Shown here one piece after another: positions 8,503-17,361 of a DNA stretch of 40,440 bases. Source of the stretch: Arthrobacter wenxiniae (GTDB taxonomy: Bacteria > Actinomycetota > Actinomycetes > Actinomycetales > Micrococcaceae); assembly GCF_013376105.1 (NCBI RefSeq), contig NZ_JAAMFM010000037.1:1-40440 (forward strand), read 5' to 3'. The number at the start of each line of letters is the position of its first letter. Positions within the stretch are counted from its first letter, which is position 1. The translations under genes were made by a program, and so were the position numbers. The notes below the pieces were generated by a model. That model was not told the DNA's origin. It saw nothing but the letters and a program-made list of their open reading frames with translations, and did not search any database.

Positions 8503-8994
8503 GTGCCCACCACCAACAGTGCATCCGCTGCCTGGCTGACCCAGGAAGCATTTGACCGCCTCCAGACCGAGCTGACGCAGCTTTCCGGCCCCGGCCGCGC
8601 CGAGATCGTGGCCAAGATCGAGCAGGCCCGGTCCGAGGGCGATTTGAAGGAGAACGGCGGCTACCACGCAGCCAAGGATGAGCAGGGCAAGATCGAGGCC
8701 CGCATCCGCCAGCTGAGTGAGCTCCTGCGCACCGCCCATGTGGGCGAGGCCCCGGCCGACGACGGGATCGTGGAACAGGGCATGGTGGTTGGCGCCACCA
8801 TCGCCGGCGACAAGACCAGGTTCCTGCTGGGCAGCCGCGAAGTGGGTGCCACGGACATGGAAGTCTACAGCGAGCGCTCCCCCCTGGGCATGGCGATCAT
8901 GGGCCACAAGATCGGCGACAAGATCAGCTACGTGGCCCCCAACGGCAAGACGATCGACGTCGAAATTCTCTCCGCCAAGCCGTACGAGAGCTAG
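8503..8994 (+). CDS. greA: Transcription elongation factor GreA
   Basis: A 163-aa Gre factor, which enters the RNA polymerase secondary channel and stimulates cleavage of backtracked transcripts. The N-terminal coiled coil carries the acidic tip in EGDLKENGGYHAAKDEQG, where D47 and E50 match the catalytic-support residues of E. coli GreA. The C-terminal FKBP-like globular domain ends with SPLGMAIMGHKIGDKISY. The GTG start at 8503 has AAGGAG six bases upstream. A -10-like TACAAT at 8484-8489 abuts that ribosome site, so the true promoter may lie further up in the 196-base gap. A strong terminator follows the gene, so it is probably monocistronic. Confidence 0.96.
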   Translation: MPTTNSASAAWLTQEAFDRLQTELTQLSGPGRAEIVAKIEQARSEGDLKENGGYHAAKDEQGKIEARIRQLSELLRTAHVGEAPADDGIVEQGMVVGATIAGDKTRFLLGSREVGATDMEVYSERSPLGMAIMGHKIGDKISYVAPNGKTIDVEILSAKPYES

Positions 8995-9014
8995 CGGCCA
9001 GGTTCCAGAACCAC

Positions 9015-9066
9015 CTTTCCCGCGCCACCTGCCGATCCTTCGGCCGGGGCGCGGGAAAGTCTTTTT
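9015..9066 (+). terminator. Rho-independent terminator of greA
   Basis: A perfect 12-bp stem (9015-9026 with 9048-9059) has an inner 5-bp stem in its loop and is followed by the T-rich run TCTTTTT at 9060-9066. It starts 20 bases after the greA stop. This is the most classical intrinsic terminator in the window. Confidence 0.9.
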
Positions 9067-9182
9067 AAACCCCGCAGCCGCGTTAAACCCTGCAGCCGCG
9101 CGTTCGACGCCGGAGCATCAGCAGGGTGCCGACGCGGTCACGACAGTCTCCCCGGCCGGGGATTCCCGGGCGGTGCCGAAAA

Positions 9183-10421
9183 TCAGTGCACGACGATCGG
9201 CTGGAAGCCCTCCGAGCGGAGGGCCGTCAGGACCTGCTCGCAGTGCTCGTGGCCCTTCGTCTCGAGGTTGACGGTGATGGAGACGTCGCCCATGGAGATG
9301 GAGCCGCCCACGCGGGTGTGGTCCACGCCCGTGACGTTGGCGTCGTTCTCGGCGATGATCCGCGAGATGGTGGCCAGCGAACCCGGGCGGTCGTTGAGCA
9401 TCATGCGCACCGTCAAGAACCGCCCGGCCGCCGAAAGGCCCCTTTGGATGACCTTGAGCATGAGCATGGGGTCGATGTTGCCGCCGGAGAGGATCACCGC
9501 GGTGGTGCCGGGGTTTTCGATCTTGCCCTCCAGGAGCGCGGCCACGCCCACGGCGCCGGCCGGTTCCACCACCATCTTGGCCCGTTCCAGCAGGAAGATC
9601 AGGGCGCGGGCCAGCGAGTCCTCGCTGACCGTGATGACGTCATCCACAAGCTCGCGGATGATCGAGAACGGCAGCTGCCCGGGCCGGCCCACGGCGATGC
9701 CGTCGGCCATGGTGGAGACCCTTTTCAGCGGGACCAGGGCGTCGGCGGCCAGGGAGGGCGGGTAGGCGGCGGCGTTTTCGGCCTGCACGCCGATCACGCG
9801 GATCTCCCTGCCCAGCTCCTTGGCGCGCGCCTTGATCGCCACGGAGACGCCGGCCAGCAGCCCGCCGCCGCCAACGCCCATGATGACGGTGTCCACATGG
9901 GGAATCTGGTCCAGGATTTCCAGGCCGATGGTCCCCTGCCCGGACACCACGTCGACGTTGTTGAACGGGTGCACAAAGACGGCGCCGGTTTCATTGGCGT
10001 AGCGTTCGGCCTCGGCCAGGGACTCGTCCACGTTGTAGCCGTGCAGCACCACCTCGGCGCCGTGCCCGCGCGTGGCCGCCAGCTTGGGCAGGGCCACGCC
10101 CACGGGCATGTAGATGCGGGCCTTGATGCCCAGCGCCTTCGCGGCCACCGCCACGCCCTGGGCATGGTTGCCGGCCGATGCCGCCACCACGCCGCGCGCC
10201 CGCTCCTCCGGCGACAGCCGCGCCATGCGCACGTACGCCCCGCGCACCTTGAACGAACCGGCGCGCTGCAGGTTTTCACACTTGAAGAAAACCTCCGAAC
10301 CGGTCATCCGCCCCAGCGCCCGCGAACTCTCAATGGGCGTGAACGCAATAATGTCCTTCAAGAGCTCCCGTGCTGCTTCAACGTCGGCAAGGGTGACTGG
10401 AAGGCTGCTGGCTGCGTTCAC
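9183..10421 (-). CDS. ilvA: Threonine ammonia-lyase (threonine dehydratase), short form with one ACT domain
   Basis: A 412-aa PLP enzyme that deaminates threonine to 2-oxobutanoate, the first step towards isoleucine. The PLP lysine is K58 in RAGSFKVRGA, the substrate loop is SAGNHAQG (82-89), and the glycine-rich phosphate site is GVGGGG (182-187). A single C-terminal ACT-like domain (about 335-410, RMMLNDRPGSLATISRII) suggests ligand regulation. The length fits the short type rather than the E. coli biosynthetic enzyme with two regulatory repeats, so a catabolic role is also possible. The start is GTG 10421, with AAGAGA upstream. It follows the AI-2E-type permease gene on the same strand after 69 bases. 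Confidence 0.92.
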   Translation of the reverse strand: MNAASSLPVTLADVEAARELLKDIIAFTPIESSRALGRMTGSEVFFKCENLQRAGSFKVRGAYVRMARLSPEERARGVVAASAGNHAQGVAVAAKALGIKARIYMPVGVALPKLAATRGHGAEVVLHGYNVDESLAEAERYANETGAVFVHPFNNVDVVSGQGTIGLEILDQIPHVDTVIMGVGGGGLLAGVSVAIKARAKELGREIRVIGVQAENAAAYPPSLAADALVPLKRVSTMADGIAVGRPGQLPFSIIRELVDDVITVSEDSLARALIFLLERAKMVVEPAGAVGVAALLEGKIENPGTTAVILSGGNIDPMLMLKVIQRGLSAAGRFLTVRMMLNDRPGSLATISRIIAENDANVTGVDHTRVGGSISMGDVSITVNLETKGHEHCEQVLTALRSEGFQPIVVH

Positions 10422-10490
10422 TGTATGGATCTCTTTCGAAGGTTGTTGCGTGGATAAAAACTGCGGGCTGCCGGAACCAGGGCCGCGGAC

Positions 10491-11744
10491 CTAGGGCTGC
10501 GGGTCCGGCATGGCCCCCACGGACGACGCCGGCCCGTCCGTCGGGCCCTGGGGCGCGCTGCCGTGCGCGGCCCCGGCGGGGGCACCCGGCGTCGTGTCTT
10601 CCGGCGGTGCGGGCGGCACGCCATGGATGTCGGGGAGGCTGGGATCGTGTTCCCAGCCGCGGGCGCCGATGTAGCGGATGAAGGAATTGGCCACGGCCAG
10701 CACCGGCACGGCGAACAGGGCGCCCAGGATGCCGGCCACGGTGGAGCCGGCCGCCACGGCCAGGATGACCGCCACGGGGTGCAGGGAGACGGCCCGGCCC
10801 ATGATGAAGGGCTGGAGCAGGTGGCTCTCCATTTGCTGGACCAGCAGCACGATCCCCAGCATGATCAGCGCATTCACCCAGCCGTTGGCCACCAGGGCCA
10901 GCAGCACGGCCACGGCGCCGGTGACCAGGGCGCCGACCACCGGGATGAAGGAGCCCAGAAAGACCAGCACGCCCAGCGGCAGGGCCAGCGGCACCTGGAT
11001 GATGGCGGCGCCGGCCCCGATGCCCACGGCGTCCACGGCGGCCACCAGGATCTGGACGCGCACGTAGTTGCCGAGCGACAGCCACCCGCGCCGCCCCGCC
11101 CCGTCAATGGCAGGGCGGGCGCGGAGGGGGAAGAAGCTGACCAGGAACCCCCAAATCCGTTCCCCTTCGAGCAGGAAAAAGATCAGGATGAAAACACACA
11201 ACAGCAGGCCGGCGGCGAAGTGGCCAAAGCCGGTGCCGACCCCGAGCGCCTTGGTCAGGATGGTGTTGCTGTTGTTTTGCAGGGCATCCAGTGCTTCCTG
11301 CAGGTACGAATCGATCTGGTCGTTGCTCAGGCCCAGCGGCCCGGAGGTCAACCAGCCCTGGATCTGGATGAGGCCCTTGACCGCCTGCTGTCCCAGGCTG
11401 GCGATGCCGGAGACCATTTGGCGTCCCACCAGAAAGAGCCCTCCCAGCACCACCCCAATGAGGCCGACCAGCGTGCCGGCGACGGCCAGGCCCTGCGGCA
11501 GGCCGATCCTGCGCAGCCACTTCACCACCGGCATCAGCAGGGCGCCGAAGAGCGCGGCAACCATGAGCGGGATGACCAGGATGCCCACCTGGCCCAGCAG
11601 CCACAGCACCATGGCCGAGACCACCAGGATCAGCCCCACCCGCCAGGCCCACGCGCCGGCCACCTGCATGCCGAACGGGACCACCGGCTGGTGGCCGGGG
11701 TCGTTGGGGTGGGGGCGCTCAGGTTGCTGCTGCACGGGCGTCAT
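10491..11744 (-). CDS. AI-2E family transporter (PerM/YtqU-like permease)
   Basis: A 417-aa membrane protein with about eight hydrophobic segments and the family arrangement: three N-terminal helices, a long amphipathic extracytoplasmic region (about residues 110-190), then a conserved block with LGSFIPVVGALVTG and LLQPFIMGRAVSLHP. Members export diverse solutes, and autoinducer-2 transport should not be assumed. The Pro/Ala/Gly-rich tail after IGARGWEHDPSLPDIHG is low complexity. The start is unsettled: ATG 11744 has GGGGAA ten bases upstream, whereas ATG 11762 has no ribosome site. An open frame runs up to 12023 but looks non-coding. Confidence 0.85.
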   Translation of the reverse strand: MTPVQQQPERPHPNDPGHQPVVPFGMQVAGAWAWRVGLILVVSAMVLWLLGQVGILVIPLMVAALFGALLMPVVKWLRRIGLPQGLAVAGTLVGLIGVVLGGLFLVGRQMVSGIASLGQQAVKGLIQIQGWLTSGPLGLSNDQIDSYLQEALDALQNNSNTILTKALGVGTGFGHFAAGLLLCVFILIFFLLEGERIWGFLVSFFPLRARPAIDGAGRRGWLSLGNYVRVQILVAAVDAVGIGAGAAIIQVPLALPLGVLVFLGSFIPVVGALVTGAVAVLLALVANGWVNALIMLGIVLLVQQMESHLLQPFIMGRAVSLHPVAVILAVAAGSTVAGILGALFAVPVLAVANSFIRYIGARGWEHDPSLPDIHGVPPAPPEDTTPGAPAGAAHGSAPQGPTDGPASSVGAMPDPQP

Positions 11745-12026
11745 AGACCAATAATTCCCCATGCGGCAAAAATTCTTAAAACGACGTCCATTTCGGGGCG
11801 CCCGTCGACCCGTTGCAGGACCGGGACGTTCAGCAGAGCCGGGAGCACCCAACCCGCACTCAGGCACCTGCGTTAATTCCCGGAAATGTGCACTTATCGC
11901 CGGGTTTTGCCCCACAGGGAAGTTTGCCGGCGAGAGACAGCCCCTCGGGTACACGACGGCATCGACGCCTCCCACGGCCGACCCGCCCCAGTCGACTTGC
12001 GGGCCAAGCCCGACGCGGCGCAAGCG
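11745..12026. other. Gene-free spacer between galM and the AI-2E gene
   Basis: This 282-base spacer separates the galM stop from the start of the minus-strand permease gene. It contains an AT-rich patch around 11765-11780 (minus-strand TTTTAAGAAT) that could be the permease -10 region. I see no hairpin terminator with a T-run for galM. No coding frame here looks convincing. Confidence 0.4.
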
Positions 12027-12965
12027 CTACAGCGCGGCGTCGATGCCCCAGCGCATGGTGGACTGCTCCCCCGGTTCCAGCCACTGGAGGCCGTCGCCGG
12101 AGTTGAATGCGTTCGCGGGCCCCGTCATGGGTTCCATGGCCACGGCCAGCGTCCGGCCGGGGAAGGTGGCCGTGACGAACACGTGGACAAAGGAAACGGA
12201 ATCGTCGTGCCAGAGGCTCACGGAGCGCCCGTCCGGGGCCGAAAGCGTGGCGCTTGTGGCGCCATCGCGCGGGGGGATGCCGCCGGCGGCCAGGTCCGTG
12301 AAGGCCGTGTCCATCAGGACATCGGGGAGCAGGCGGCCGCCGCGGAGATCGTGCGCGGCGTCGACGGGGACGGTCTGCGTGGGGATCATCCTGTCATTGG
12401 CGGCCAGGTAGCTGGCGGCGTCCAGGGTGATGCGCAGCTGTTCCGGGGCGGTGTCGCCGAGGCGGAAGTAGGGGTGCGCGCCGAGGACAAAGGGGGCCCG
12501 CCGCGGGGAGTCGTTGACGAGCGTCTGGGCCACGCGCAGGGCGCCGTCCGCGGTGAGCTCGTAGCGGACCTGGTGGCGGGCCAGGAACGGGTAGCCGTGC
12601 TGGGGGTGGATCGTGGCCTCCAGCACCACGTGGTGGTCCGAGGAGTCCAGCGCGGCGTAGCCGGTGTTGCGCAGCAGCCCGTGGATGGCGTTGTTGCGCC
12701 GGACTTCGGTGATGTCCAGCTGCTGCGGGGCGCCGTCGAGCTCCCAGCGGCCGCCGTCAATGCGGTTGGCGAAGGGGGCCAGGGTGATCCCGGCGGCCCC
12801 GGGGGCGATCTCGCCGCGGCCGTAGCCCTCCACGAGGTCCACGCCCCCGCGGTCGTAGTGGCGCAGGCCCGCGGCCAGTGAGGCGACAATGGCGGTGGCC
12901 CCGCCCCGCGTCAGGGTGAACTGCGGACCCGACGCCGCACGGGCGCCCGAGGTGGTGTTGGTCAT
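12027..12965 (-). CDS. galM: Aldose 1-epimerase (galactose mutarotase)
   Basis: A 312-aa mutarotase that interconverts alpha and beta anomers of aldohexoses and feeds alpha-galactose to galactokinase. Visible conserved parts are LAPFANRI with the substrate Arg, NNAIHGLLRN with the first His, VLGAHPYFRLG with the catalytic His, and AMEPMTGPANAFNSGDG with the catalytic Glu. The start is ambiguous. ATG 12965 lies seven bases after TAACGT, which fits a leaderless transcript. GTG 12974 would use AAAGG seven bases upstream and add three residues. It is divergent from deoR-galT-galK, which supports galactose as its substrate. Confidence 0.9.
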   Translation of the reverse strand: MTNTTSGARAASGPQFTLTRGGATAIVASLAAGLRHYDRGGVDLVEGYGRGEIAPGAAGITLAPFANRIDGGRWELDGAPQQLDITEVRRNNAIHGLLRNTGYAALDSSDHHVVLEATIHPQHGYPFLARHQVRYELTADGALRVAQTLVNDSPRRAPFVLGAHPYFRLGDTAPEQLRITLDAASYLAANDRMIPTQTVPVDAAHDLRGGRLLPDVLMDTAFTDLAAGGIPPRDGATSATLSAPDGRSVSLWHDDSVSFVHVFVTATFPGRTLAVAMEPMTGPANAFNSGDGLQWLEPGEQSTMRWGIDAAL

Positions 12966-13034
12966 GCACGCCACGTTACCGCCTTTCGTGCACCGAATCC
13001 GCTACATTTCGCGACTGCTGCTGCCCCCGGCGCA

Positions 13035-13077
13035 TCGATAATGTAAGATTTTGTTTGAAACTATTGTTTTTTATCGA
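13035..13077. promoter_or_regulatory. Symmetrical AT-rich operator between galM and deoR-galTK
   Basis: Outer 7-bp inverted repeats TCGATAA (13035-13041) and TTATCGA (13071-13077) are nearly concentric with an inner palindrome GTTTGAAAC (13053-13061). A third half-site GTTT follows at 13066. -10-like hexamers TAATGT and TAAGAT (13039-13049) overlap it. It is the only strongly AT-rich patch in this intergenic region. I infer it binds the DeoR-type regulator encoded just downstream and controls both divergent units. Confidence 0.5.
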
Positions 13078-13113
13078 GGCGGGCGCCGCGGGCGCCGGAG
13101 AACAGGGGTCCCC

Positions 13114-13944
13114 ATGCTGGCACCCGAGCGCCAGGCGCGCATCCTGAAGGAGCTCCAGCTGCACGAGGCGGTGCGGGTGGCGGACGTCGCCGCCACCCTC
13201 AAGGTCAGCGAGATGACCGTCCGGCGCGACATCGAGGCGCTTGACGCCACCGGGCTGGTCCGCAAAATCCACGGCGGGGCCATGCGCCTGGCCCGGCTCA
13301 GCGCGCTGGAACCGGGCTTCCTGCTCAACGTCGACAAGGAGCTTGAGTCGAAGCTGGGGATCGCCGCCGAGGCACTGCGGCTGGTCAAGCCGGGCATGAC
13401 CCTGGGCCTGACCGGCGGCACCACCACCTACCAGCTGGCCGTCCACCTGGCCGCCGCGCTGGACCGGCTCCCGGACCTGACGGTGGTCACCAATTCCCTC
13501 AAGGCCGCGGAGCTGCTCTACCAGCAGAAGGGCGCCTCCTCCTGCACCGTCATTGTCACGGGCGGGGAACGTACGCCGTCGGAGGCCCTGGTGGGCCCCG
13601 TGGCGCGGCTGGCGCTCCGCAGCCTGAACACCGACCTCTGCTTCATGGGGGTGCACGGCCTGGATGCCGAGCGCGGGCTGACCAGCCCCAACCTGCTGGA
13701 GGCGGAAACCAACGCCGCCTTCATCGAATCCACCGGCCGGCTGGTGGTGCTGGCCGACAGCACCAAGTTCCGGGTCCGGTCGCTGGCCACGATTGCCCCG
13801 CTCTCCGCCGTGGACACCGTCATCACGGACGACGGAGTCAGTGCCGCCGTGCGCGAAACCTTCGCCGCCGGCGTGCCCACCCTGACGGTGGTCCCCGCCG
13901 CCGGCGCCGCGTCGGCCAAGACCCCGAGCAGGAAGTCCTCATGA
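13114..13944 (+). CDS. DeoR-family transcriptional regulator of the galactose operon
   Basis: A 276-aa DeoR-type repressor. The N-terminal winged helix-turn-helix is typical (ERQARILKELQ, VSEMTVRRDIEALDATGLVRK, HGGA), and the C-terminal sugar-phosphate-binding domain follows from about residue 80. It includes LGLTGGTTTYQLA and an effector-pocket segment VLADSTKFRVRS. The ATG at 13114 has AGGGG five bases upstream, and an in-frame upstream extension to 13051 is not needed. Its stop overlaps the galT start (ATGA), so the regulator is made with the enzymes it probably controls. The effector is not visible; galactose-1-phosphate is a guess from context. Confidence 0.9.
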   Translation: MLAPERQARILKELQLHEAVRVADVAATLKVSEMTVRRDIEALDATGLVRKIHGGAMRLARLSALEPGFLLNVDKELESKLGIAAEALRLVKPGMTLGLTGGTTTYQLAVHLAAALDRLPDLTVVTNSLKAAELLYQQKGASSCTVIVTGGERTPSEALVGPVARLALRSLNTDLCFMGVHGLDAERGLTSPNLLEAETNAAFIESTGRLVVLADSTKFRVRSLATIAPLSAVDTVITDDGVSAAVRETFAAGVPTLTVVPAAGAASAKTPSRKSS

Positions 13945-15134
13945 CCATTCCCACCAGCACCCGCCTGGCCGACGGCCGCGAACTCATCTACTTCGACGAC
14001 GGCTCCACCGCACACAGCCACACGGCCGTGGACACGCGCCCGCTGGACGCGCGCAGCGGGGAAACCACCGGCGAGCTGCGCTTTGACGCGCTGACCGGCG
14101 ACTGGGTGGCCGTCGCCGCCCACCGCCAGAGCCGCACCTACCTGCCCCCGGCCGACCAGTGCCCGCTGTGCCCCACCACAGGGGCCAACCTTTCGGAAAT
14201 CCCGGACTCCAGCTACGACGTGGCGGTGTTTGAAAACCGCTTCCCGTCGCTGGGCCCGGCCGTGGGCCTGGTGCCGGAAGACCCGGCCTGGGGCACCAGG
14301 GGCCGCGCGTTCGGCCGCTGCGAGGTGGTGGCCTTCACGCCCGAGCACACCGGCTCCTTCGGCGGCCTGTCCACCGCGCGTGCCCGCACCGTCATCGACG
14401 CGTGGGCGCACCGCACCGCGGCGCTCAGCGCCCTGCCCGGCGTCAAGCAGGTGTTTCCCTTTGAAAACCGCGGCCAGGACATCGGCGTGACGCTGCACCA
14501 CCCGCACGGGCAGATCTACGCGTACTCCTACATCCCGCCCCGCAGCGCCGTCATGGCCGCCGCGGCCCTGGCCCACTTCCAGGGCACCTCCGGGCGCGAG
14601 ACCCTGTTGGGCTCCATCGTGGCGAAGGAGTCCGAGTCGGGCGAGCGGATGGTCGCCCAGGGGCGCCACTTCAGCGCCTACGTGCCCTTTGCCGCGCACA
14701 TGCCGCTGGAAATCCACATCACCCCGCACCGCCACGTCCCAGATTTCGCCGCGCTGATCGACACCGAACGGGACGAGCTGGCCGTCATTTACCTGGACGT
14801 CCTGCGCCGCCTGGACAACCTCTACGACACGCCCACCCCCTACATCTCCGCGTGGCACCAGGCCCCGCTGGATTCGGCGCTCCGCCCGGCTGGCCGCTTC
14901 CACCTGGAGCTGACGTCCCCCCGCCGGGCGGCAGACAAGCTGAAGTTCCTGGCCGGCTCCGAGGCCGCCATGGGGGCCTTCATCAACGACACCACCCCCG
15001 AACAGACCGCCGCCGTGCTGCGGGCAACCTCGACGGCGCGCCGGCCGGCCGCTTCGGCCGATGCGCCCGGTGCGCCCGGTGCGCCCGCCGCCACCGCACC
15101 CGCCGCCTCCGGGCAGAAAGCTGCCATGTCATGA
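13941..15134 (+). CDS. galT: Galactose-1-phosphate uridylyltransferase
   Basis: A 397-aa histidine-triad-superfamily enzyme that exchanges UMP between UDP-glucose and galactose-1-phosphate, the second Leloir step. The active-site motif is HHPHGQIYAY (186-195), with H189 as the expected nucleophile. A zinc-binding pair CPLC (C74, C77) and the downstream HITPHRHVPD block are present. The last 40 residues are Ala/Pro-rich. The ATG at 13941 overlaps the deoR stop by four bases, and its own stop overlaps galK by four bases, so all three are translationally coupled. No galE is present in the window, so UDP-galactose 4-epimerase must be encoded elsewhere. Confidence 0.95.
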   Translation: MTIPTSTRLADGRELIYFDDGSTAHSHTAVDTRPLDARSGETTGELRFDALTGDWVAVAAHRQSRTYLPPADQCPLCPTTGANLSEIPDSSYDVAVFENRFPSLGPAVGLVPEDPAWGTRGRAFGRCEVVAFTPEHTGSFGGLSTARARTVIDAWAHRTAALSALPGVKQVFPFENRGQDIGVTLHHPHGQIYAYSYIPPRSAVMAAAALAHFQGTSGRETLLGSIVAKESESGERMVAQGRHFSAYVPFAAHMPLEIHITPHRHVPDFAALIDTERDELAVIYLDVLRRLDNLYDTPTPYISAWHQAPLDSALRPAGRFHLELTSPRRAADKLKFLAGSEAAMGAFINDTTPEQTAAVLRATSTARRPAASADAPGAPGAPAATAPAASGQKAAMS

Positions 15135-16336
15135 CTGGATCCCCGGCCCCCGACGCCCGCGCCCCCCACGCCCCTGACCCCGGAACCCCCCGGCCCGAGG
15201 ACGTTGCCGCCCGCTTCACCGCCGCGTTCGGCCATGCGCCGGACGGAGTATGGACGGCCCCCGGCCGGGTGAACCTGATTGGTGAGCACACCGACTACAA
15301 CGAGGGCTTCGTCCTCCCCTTCGCGATTGACCGCTCCGCCGCCGTGGCCGTGAAGCTGCGGGAGGGCACCACGGCCCGGCTGCTTTCCAGCTACGGCGAC
15401 CAGGTGGTGGCCACCGTTGACCTCGCCACGCTTTCGCACAGCACCATGGGCGGCTGGACGGCCTATCCGCTGGGCGTGGTGTGGGTGCTGCGCCAGATGG
15501 GCGTGGCGATCGGCGGCTTCGACCTGTTCCTGCACTCCACCGTCCCCACCGGGGCGGGACTGTCCTCCTCGGCCGCCATCGAGTGTGCCGTGGCGTCCGC
15601 CTTCAACGAGCTGTGCGGAGCCGGGCTGTCCGCCAGCCAGCTGGTGCTCGTCGGCCAGCGGGCCGAGAACGAGGTGGTCGGGGCACCCACGGGCATCCTG
15701 GACCAGTCGGCGTCGCTGCTGTCCACCGACGGCCACGCCATCTTCCTGGACTGCCGGAGCCAGGAGTCCAAGCTCGTCCCGCTGGACCTGGCCGCCGCGG
15801 GCCTGCTGATCCTGGTGGTGGACACGAAGGTCTCCCACGCCCATGCCACCGGCGGCTATGCCGCCCGCCGCGCGTCCTGCGAGCTGGGGGCGGAGGTGCT
15901 GGGCGTGCACGCCCTGCGCGACGTCGCCGAGGCGGACCTGCCCGAAGCGGCGGGCCTGCTGGACGCGGAGACATTCCGCCGCGTGCGCCACATCGTCACC
16001 GAGGACCAGCGCGTCCTGGACACCGTGGCCGTCCTGGCCGACGCCGGCCCCTCCGCCATTGGCGCCCTCCTCACCGCCAGCCACGCCTCCATGCGCGACG
16101 ACTTTGAAATCTCCTGCGCCGAACTGGACCTTGCCGTCGACACGGCCCTGGCCAACGGCGCACTGGGCGCCCGGATGACCGGCGGAGGCTTTGGCGGCTC
16201 GGCCATCGCGCTCATCCCGGCGGCCGGCGAGGCCATGGTGAGGGCCGCCGTCGTCCGGGCCTTTGCCGAGGCCGGGTTCACCGCCCCGGAGATCTTCGCC
16301 GTCTCGCCCGCGCCGGGCGCCCGGCGCGCCCTGTAG
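15131..16336 (+). CDS. galK: Galactokinase
   Basis: A 401-aa GHMP kinase that phosphorylates alpha-D-galactose with ATP. All three family motifs are visible: the galactokinase signature GRVNLIGEHTDYNEGF (45-60), the ATP-binding PTGAGLSSSAAIE (139-151), and the C-terminal MTGGGFGGSAIAL. The start ATG 15131 forms an ATGA overlap with galT; an open frame extending upstream inside galT is not used. Residues 1-20 are Pro-rich and non-conserved. It ends 20 bases from the stop of the convergent Bax-inhibitor family gene, with no clear terminator between. Confidence 0.95.
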   Translation: MTGSPAPDARAPHAPDPGTPRPEDVAARFTAAFGHAPDGVWTAPGRVNLIGEHTDYNEGFVLPFAIDRSAAVAVKLREGTTARLLSSYGDQVVATVDLATLSHSTMGGWTAYPLGVVWVLRQMGVAIGGFDLFLHSTVPTGAGLSSSAAIECAVASAFNELCGAGLSASQLVLVGQRAENEVVGAPTGILDQSASLLSTDGHAIFLDCRSQESKLVPLDLAAAGLLILVVDTKVSHAHATGGYAARRASCELGAEVLGVHALRDVAEADLPEAAGLLDAETFRRVRHIVTEDQRVLDTVAVLADAGPSAIGALLTASHASMRDDFEISCAELDLAVDTALANGALGARMTGGGFGGSAIALIPAAGEAMVRAAVVRAFAEAGFTAPEIFAVSPAPGARRAL

Positions 16337-16356
16337 CTTGGGCGCCTGCCTGGGGG

Positions 16357-17202
16357 TCAGTCATTGCCGCGGAGAATGGCCAGCAGGCGCAGGATCTCCA
16401 CGTAAAGCCACACGAGCGTCACCGTCAGCCCAAAGGCGGCCGTCCAGGAATACTTGGCGGGCAGCCCGTTCTGGACGCCGCGTTCAATGGACGTGAAGTC
16501 GACGATCAGCGAAAATGCGGCCAGGCCGATCGCCAGCAGGCCCAGGGCAAAGCCGAAGGGGATGCTGGTGCCGGGGATGTCCATGCCGCGCAGGCCCCAC
16601 GGGTTGCTGGTGGCGCCGAACATCATCAGGCCGAGGTTGATCAGCGAGAACAGCGCGTAGCCGCCCAGGGCGATCATGAAGAAGCGGGTCATTTTCGGGG
16701 TGGCGCGGACCTTGCCGTTGCGGAACAGCACCAGTGTCACGGCAAAAACGCTCAGCGTGCCGATCACGGCCTGCACCACAATGCCCGGGTAAATGCCTTC
16801 GAGCATGCCGGAGAGCCCGCCGAGGAACATGCCCTCAAAGGCGGCGTAGCAAAGGATCAGGGCCGGCGAGGGCTGCTTCTTGAAGGAGTTGACCAGCCCC
16901 AGCACGAGGCCCACCAACAGGCCGGGAATCATGAGCGCCGGGACGATCCAGCCCAGTGCGGCACCTGCCAGGACCAGGGCGAGGGTGCCCACGGTCTTCA
17001 TGATGACGTCGTCGAACGTCATGCGTCCGGTCTTCTGGGCGTTGGCGGACGGCTGGCGGTAGAGGTCCTCCAGCTGCCGGGCGGACAGGGCGCCCTGCCC
17101 GGCCATGGTGTCGGCCCCGCCGCTGAGAAAGCCCCGGCGCACGGCCGGGCTGTCCTTGAAGTTCTTGTTGTTGGCAAAGACCGGGTTTCCACCAAGCGCC
17201 AT
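16357..17202 (-). CDS. Bax inhibitor-1 / YccA family membrane protein
   Basis: A 281-aa protein with a soluble N-terminal stretch of about 65 residues followed by seven hydrophobic helices. The family features include TFDDVIMKTVGTLALVL, a long block around YAAFEGMFLGGLSGMLEGIYPGI, and a C-terminal helix region with FGLTVTLVWLYVEILRLLAILRG. Members are proposed to act as ion channels or stress-related membrane proteins; the bacterial role here is unknown. The ATG at 17202 has GGAGGAA eight bases upstream, which decides the start over an open frame reaching 17388. An AT-rich promoter-like stretch (minus-strand TTGAAA, TATTAT and TATTTT) lies at about 17217-17245. A tRNA gene lies upstream on the same strand. 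Confidence 0.88.
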   Translation of the reverse strand: MALGGNPVFANNKNFKDSPAVRRGFLSGGADTMAGQGALSARQLEDLYRQPSANAQKTGRMTFDDVIMKTVGTLALVLAGAALGWIVPALMIPGLLVGLVLGLVNSFKKQPSPALILCYAAFEGMFLGGLSGMLEGIYPGIVVQAVIGTLSVFAVTLVLFRNGKVRATPKMTRFFMIALGGYALFSLINLGLMMFGATSNPWGLRGMDIPGTSIPFGFALGLLAIGLAAFSLIVDFTSIERGVQNGLPAKYSWTAAFGLTVTLVWLYVEILRLLAILRGND

Positions 17203-17361
17203 GGTGCTGATTCCTCCAAAATAGGGGGTAGATAATATTTTCAACCCTACCAATAAAGGACGATCGGCTTCCACGTTTGGTTCCCCGCGTGCGCTGCGCC
17301 CCGGGCCGCGGTGCTGCGGGCGCCACCGTGGCGCCCCGCTTCCAAGCCGTGGCCCTGGCGG

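Noticed and set aside
9126-10457. 443-codon open frame on the plus strand
   Set aside because: Antisense shadow of ilvA; the composition is His/Gly/Asp-rich without domains.
10491-12023. 510-aa version of the AI-2E transporter
   Set aside because: The extra N-terminus has no hydrophobic or conserved content and no ribosome site. The start near 11744 fits the family.
13518-14903. 461-codon open frame on the minus strand
   Set aside because: Antisense to deoR and galT, which have intact family motifs and coupled starts. No support for a real gene.
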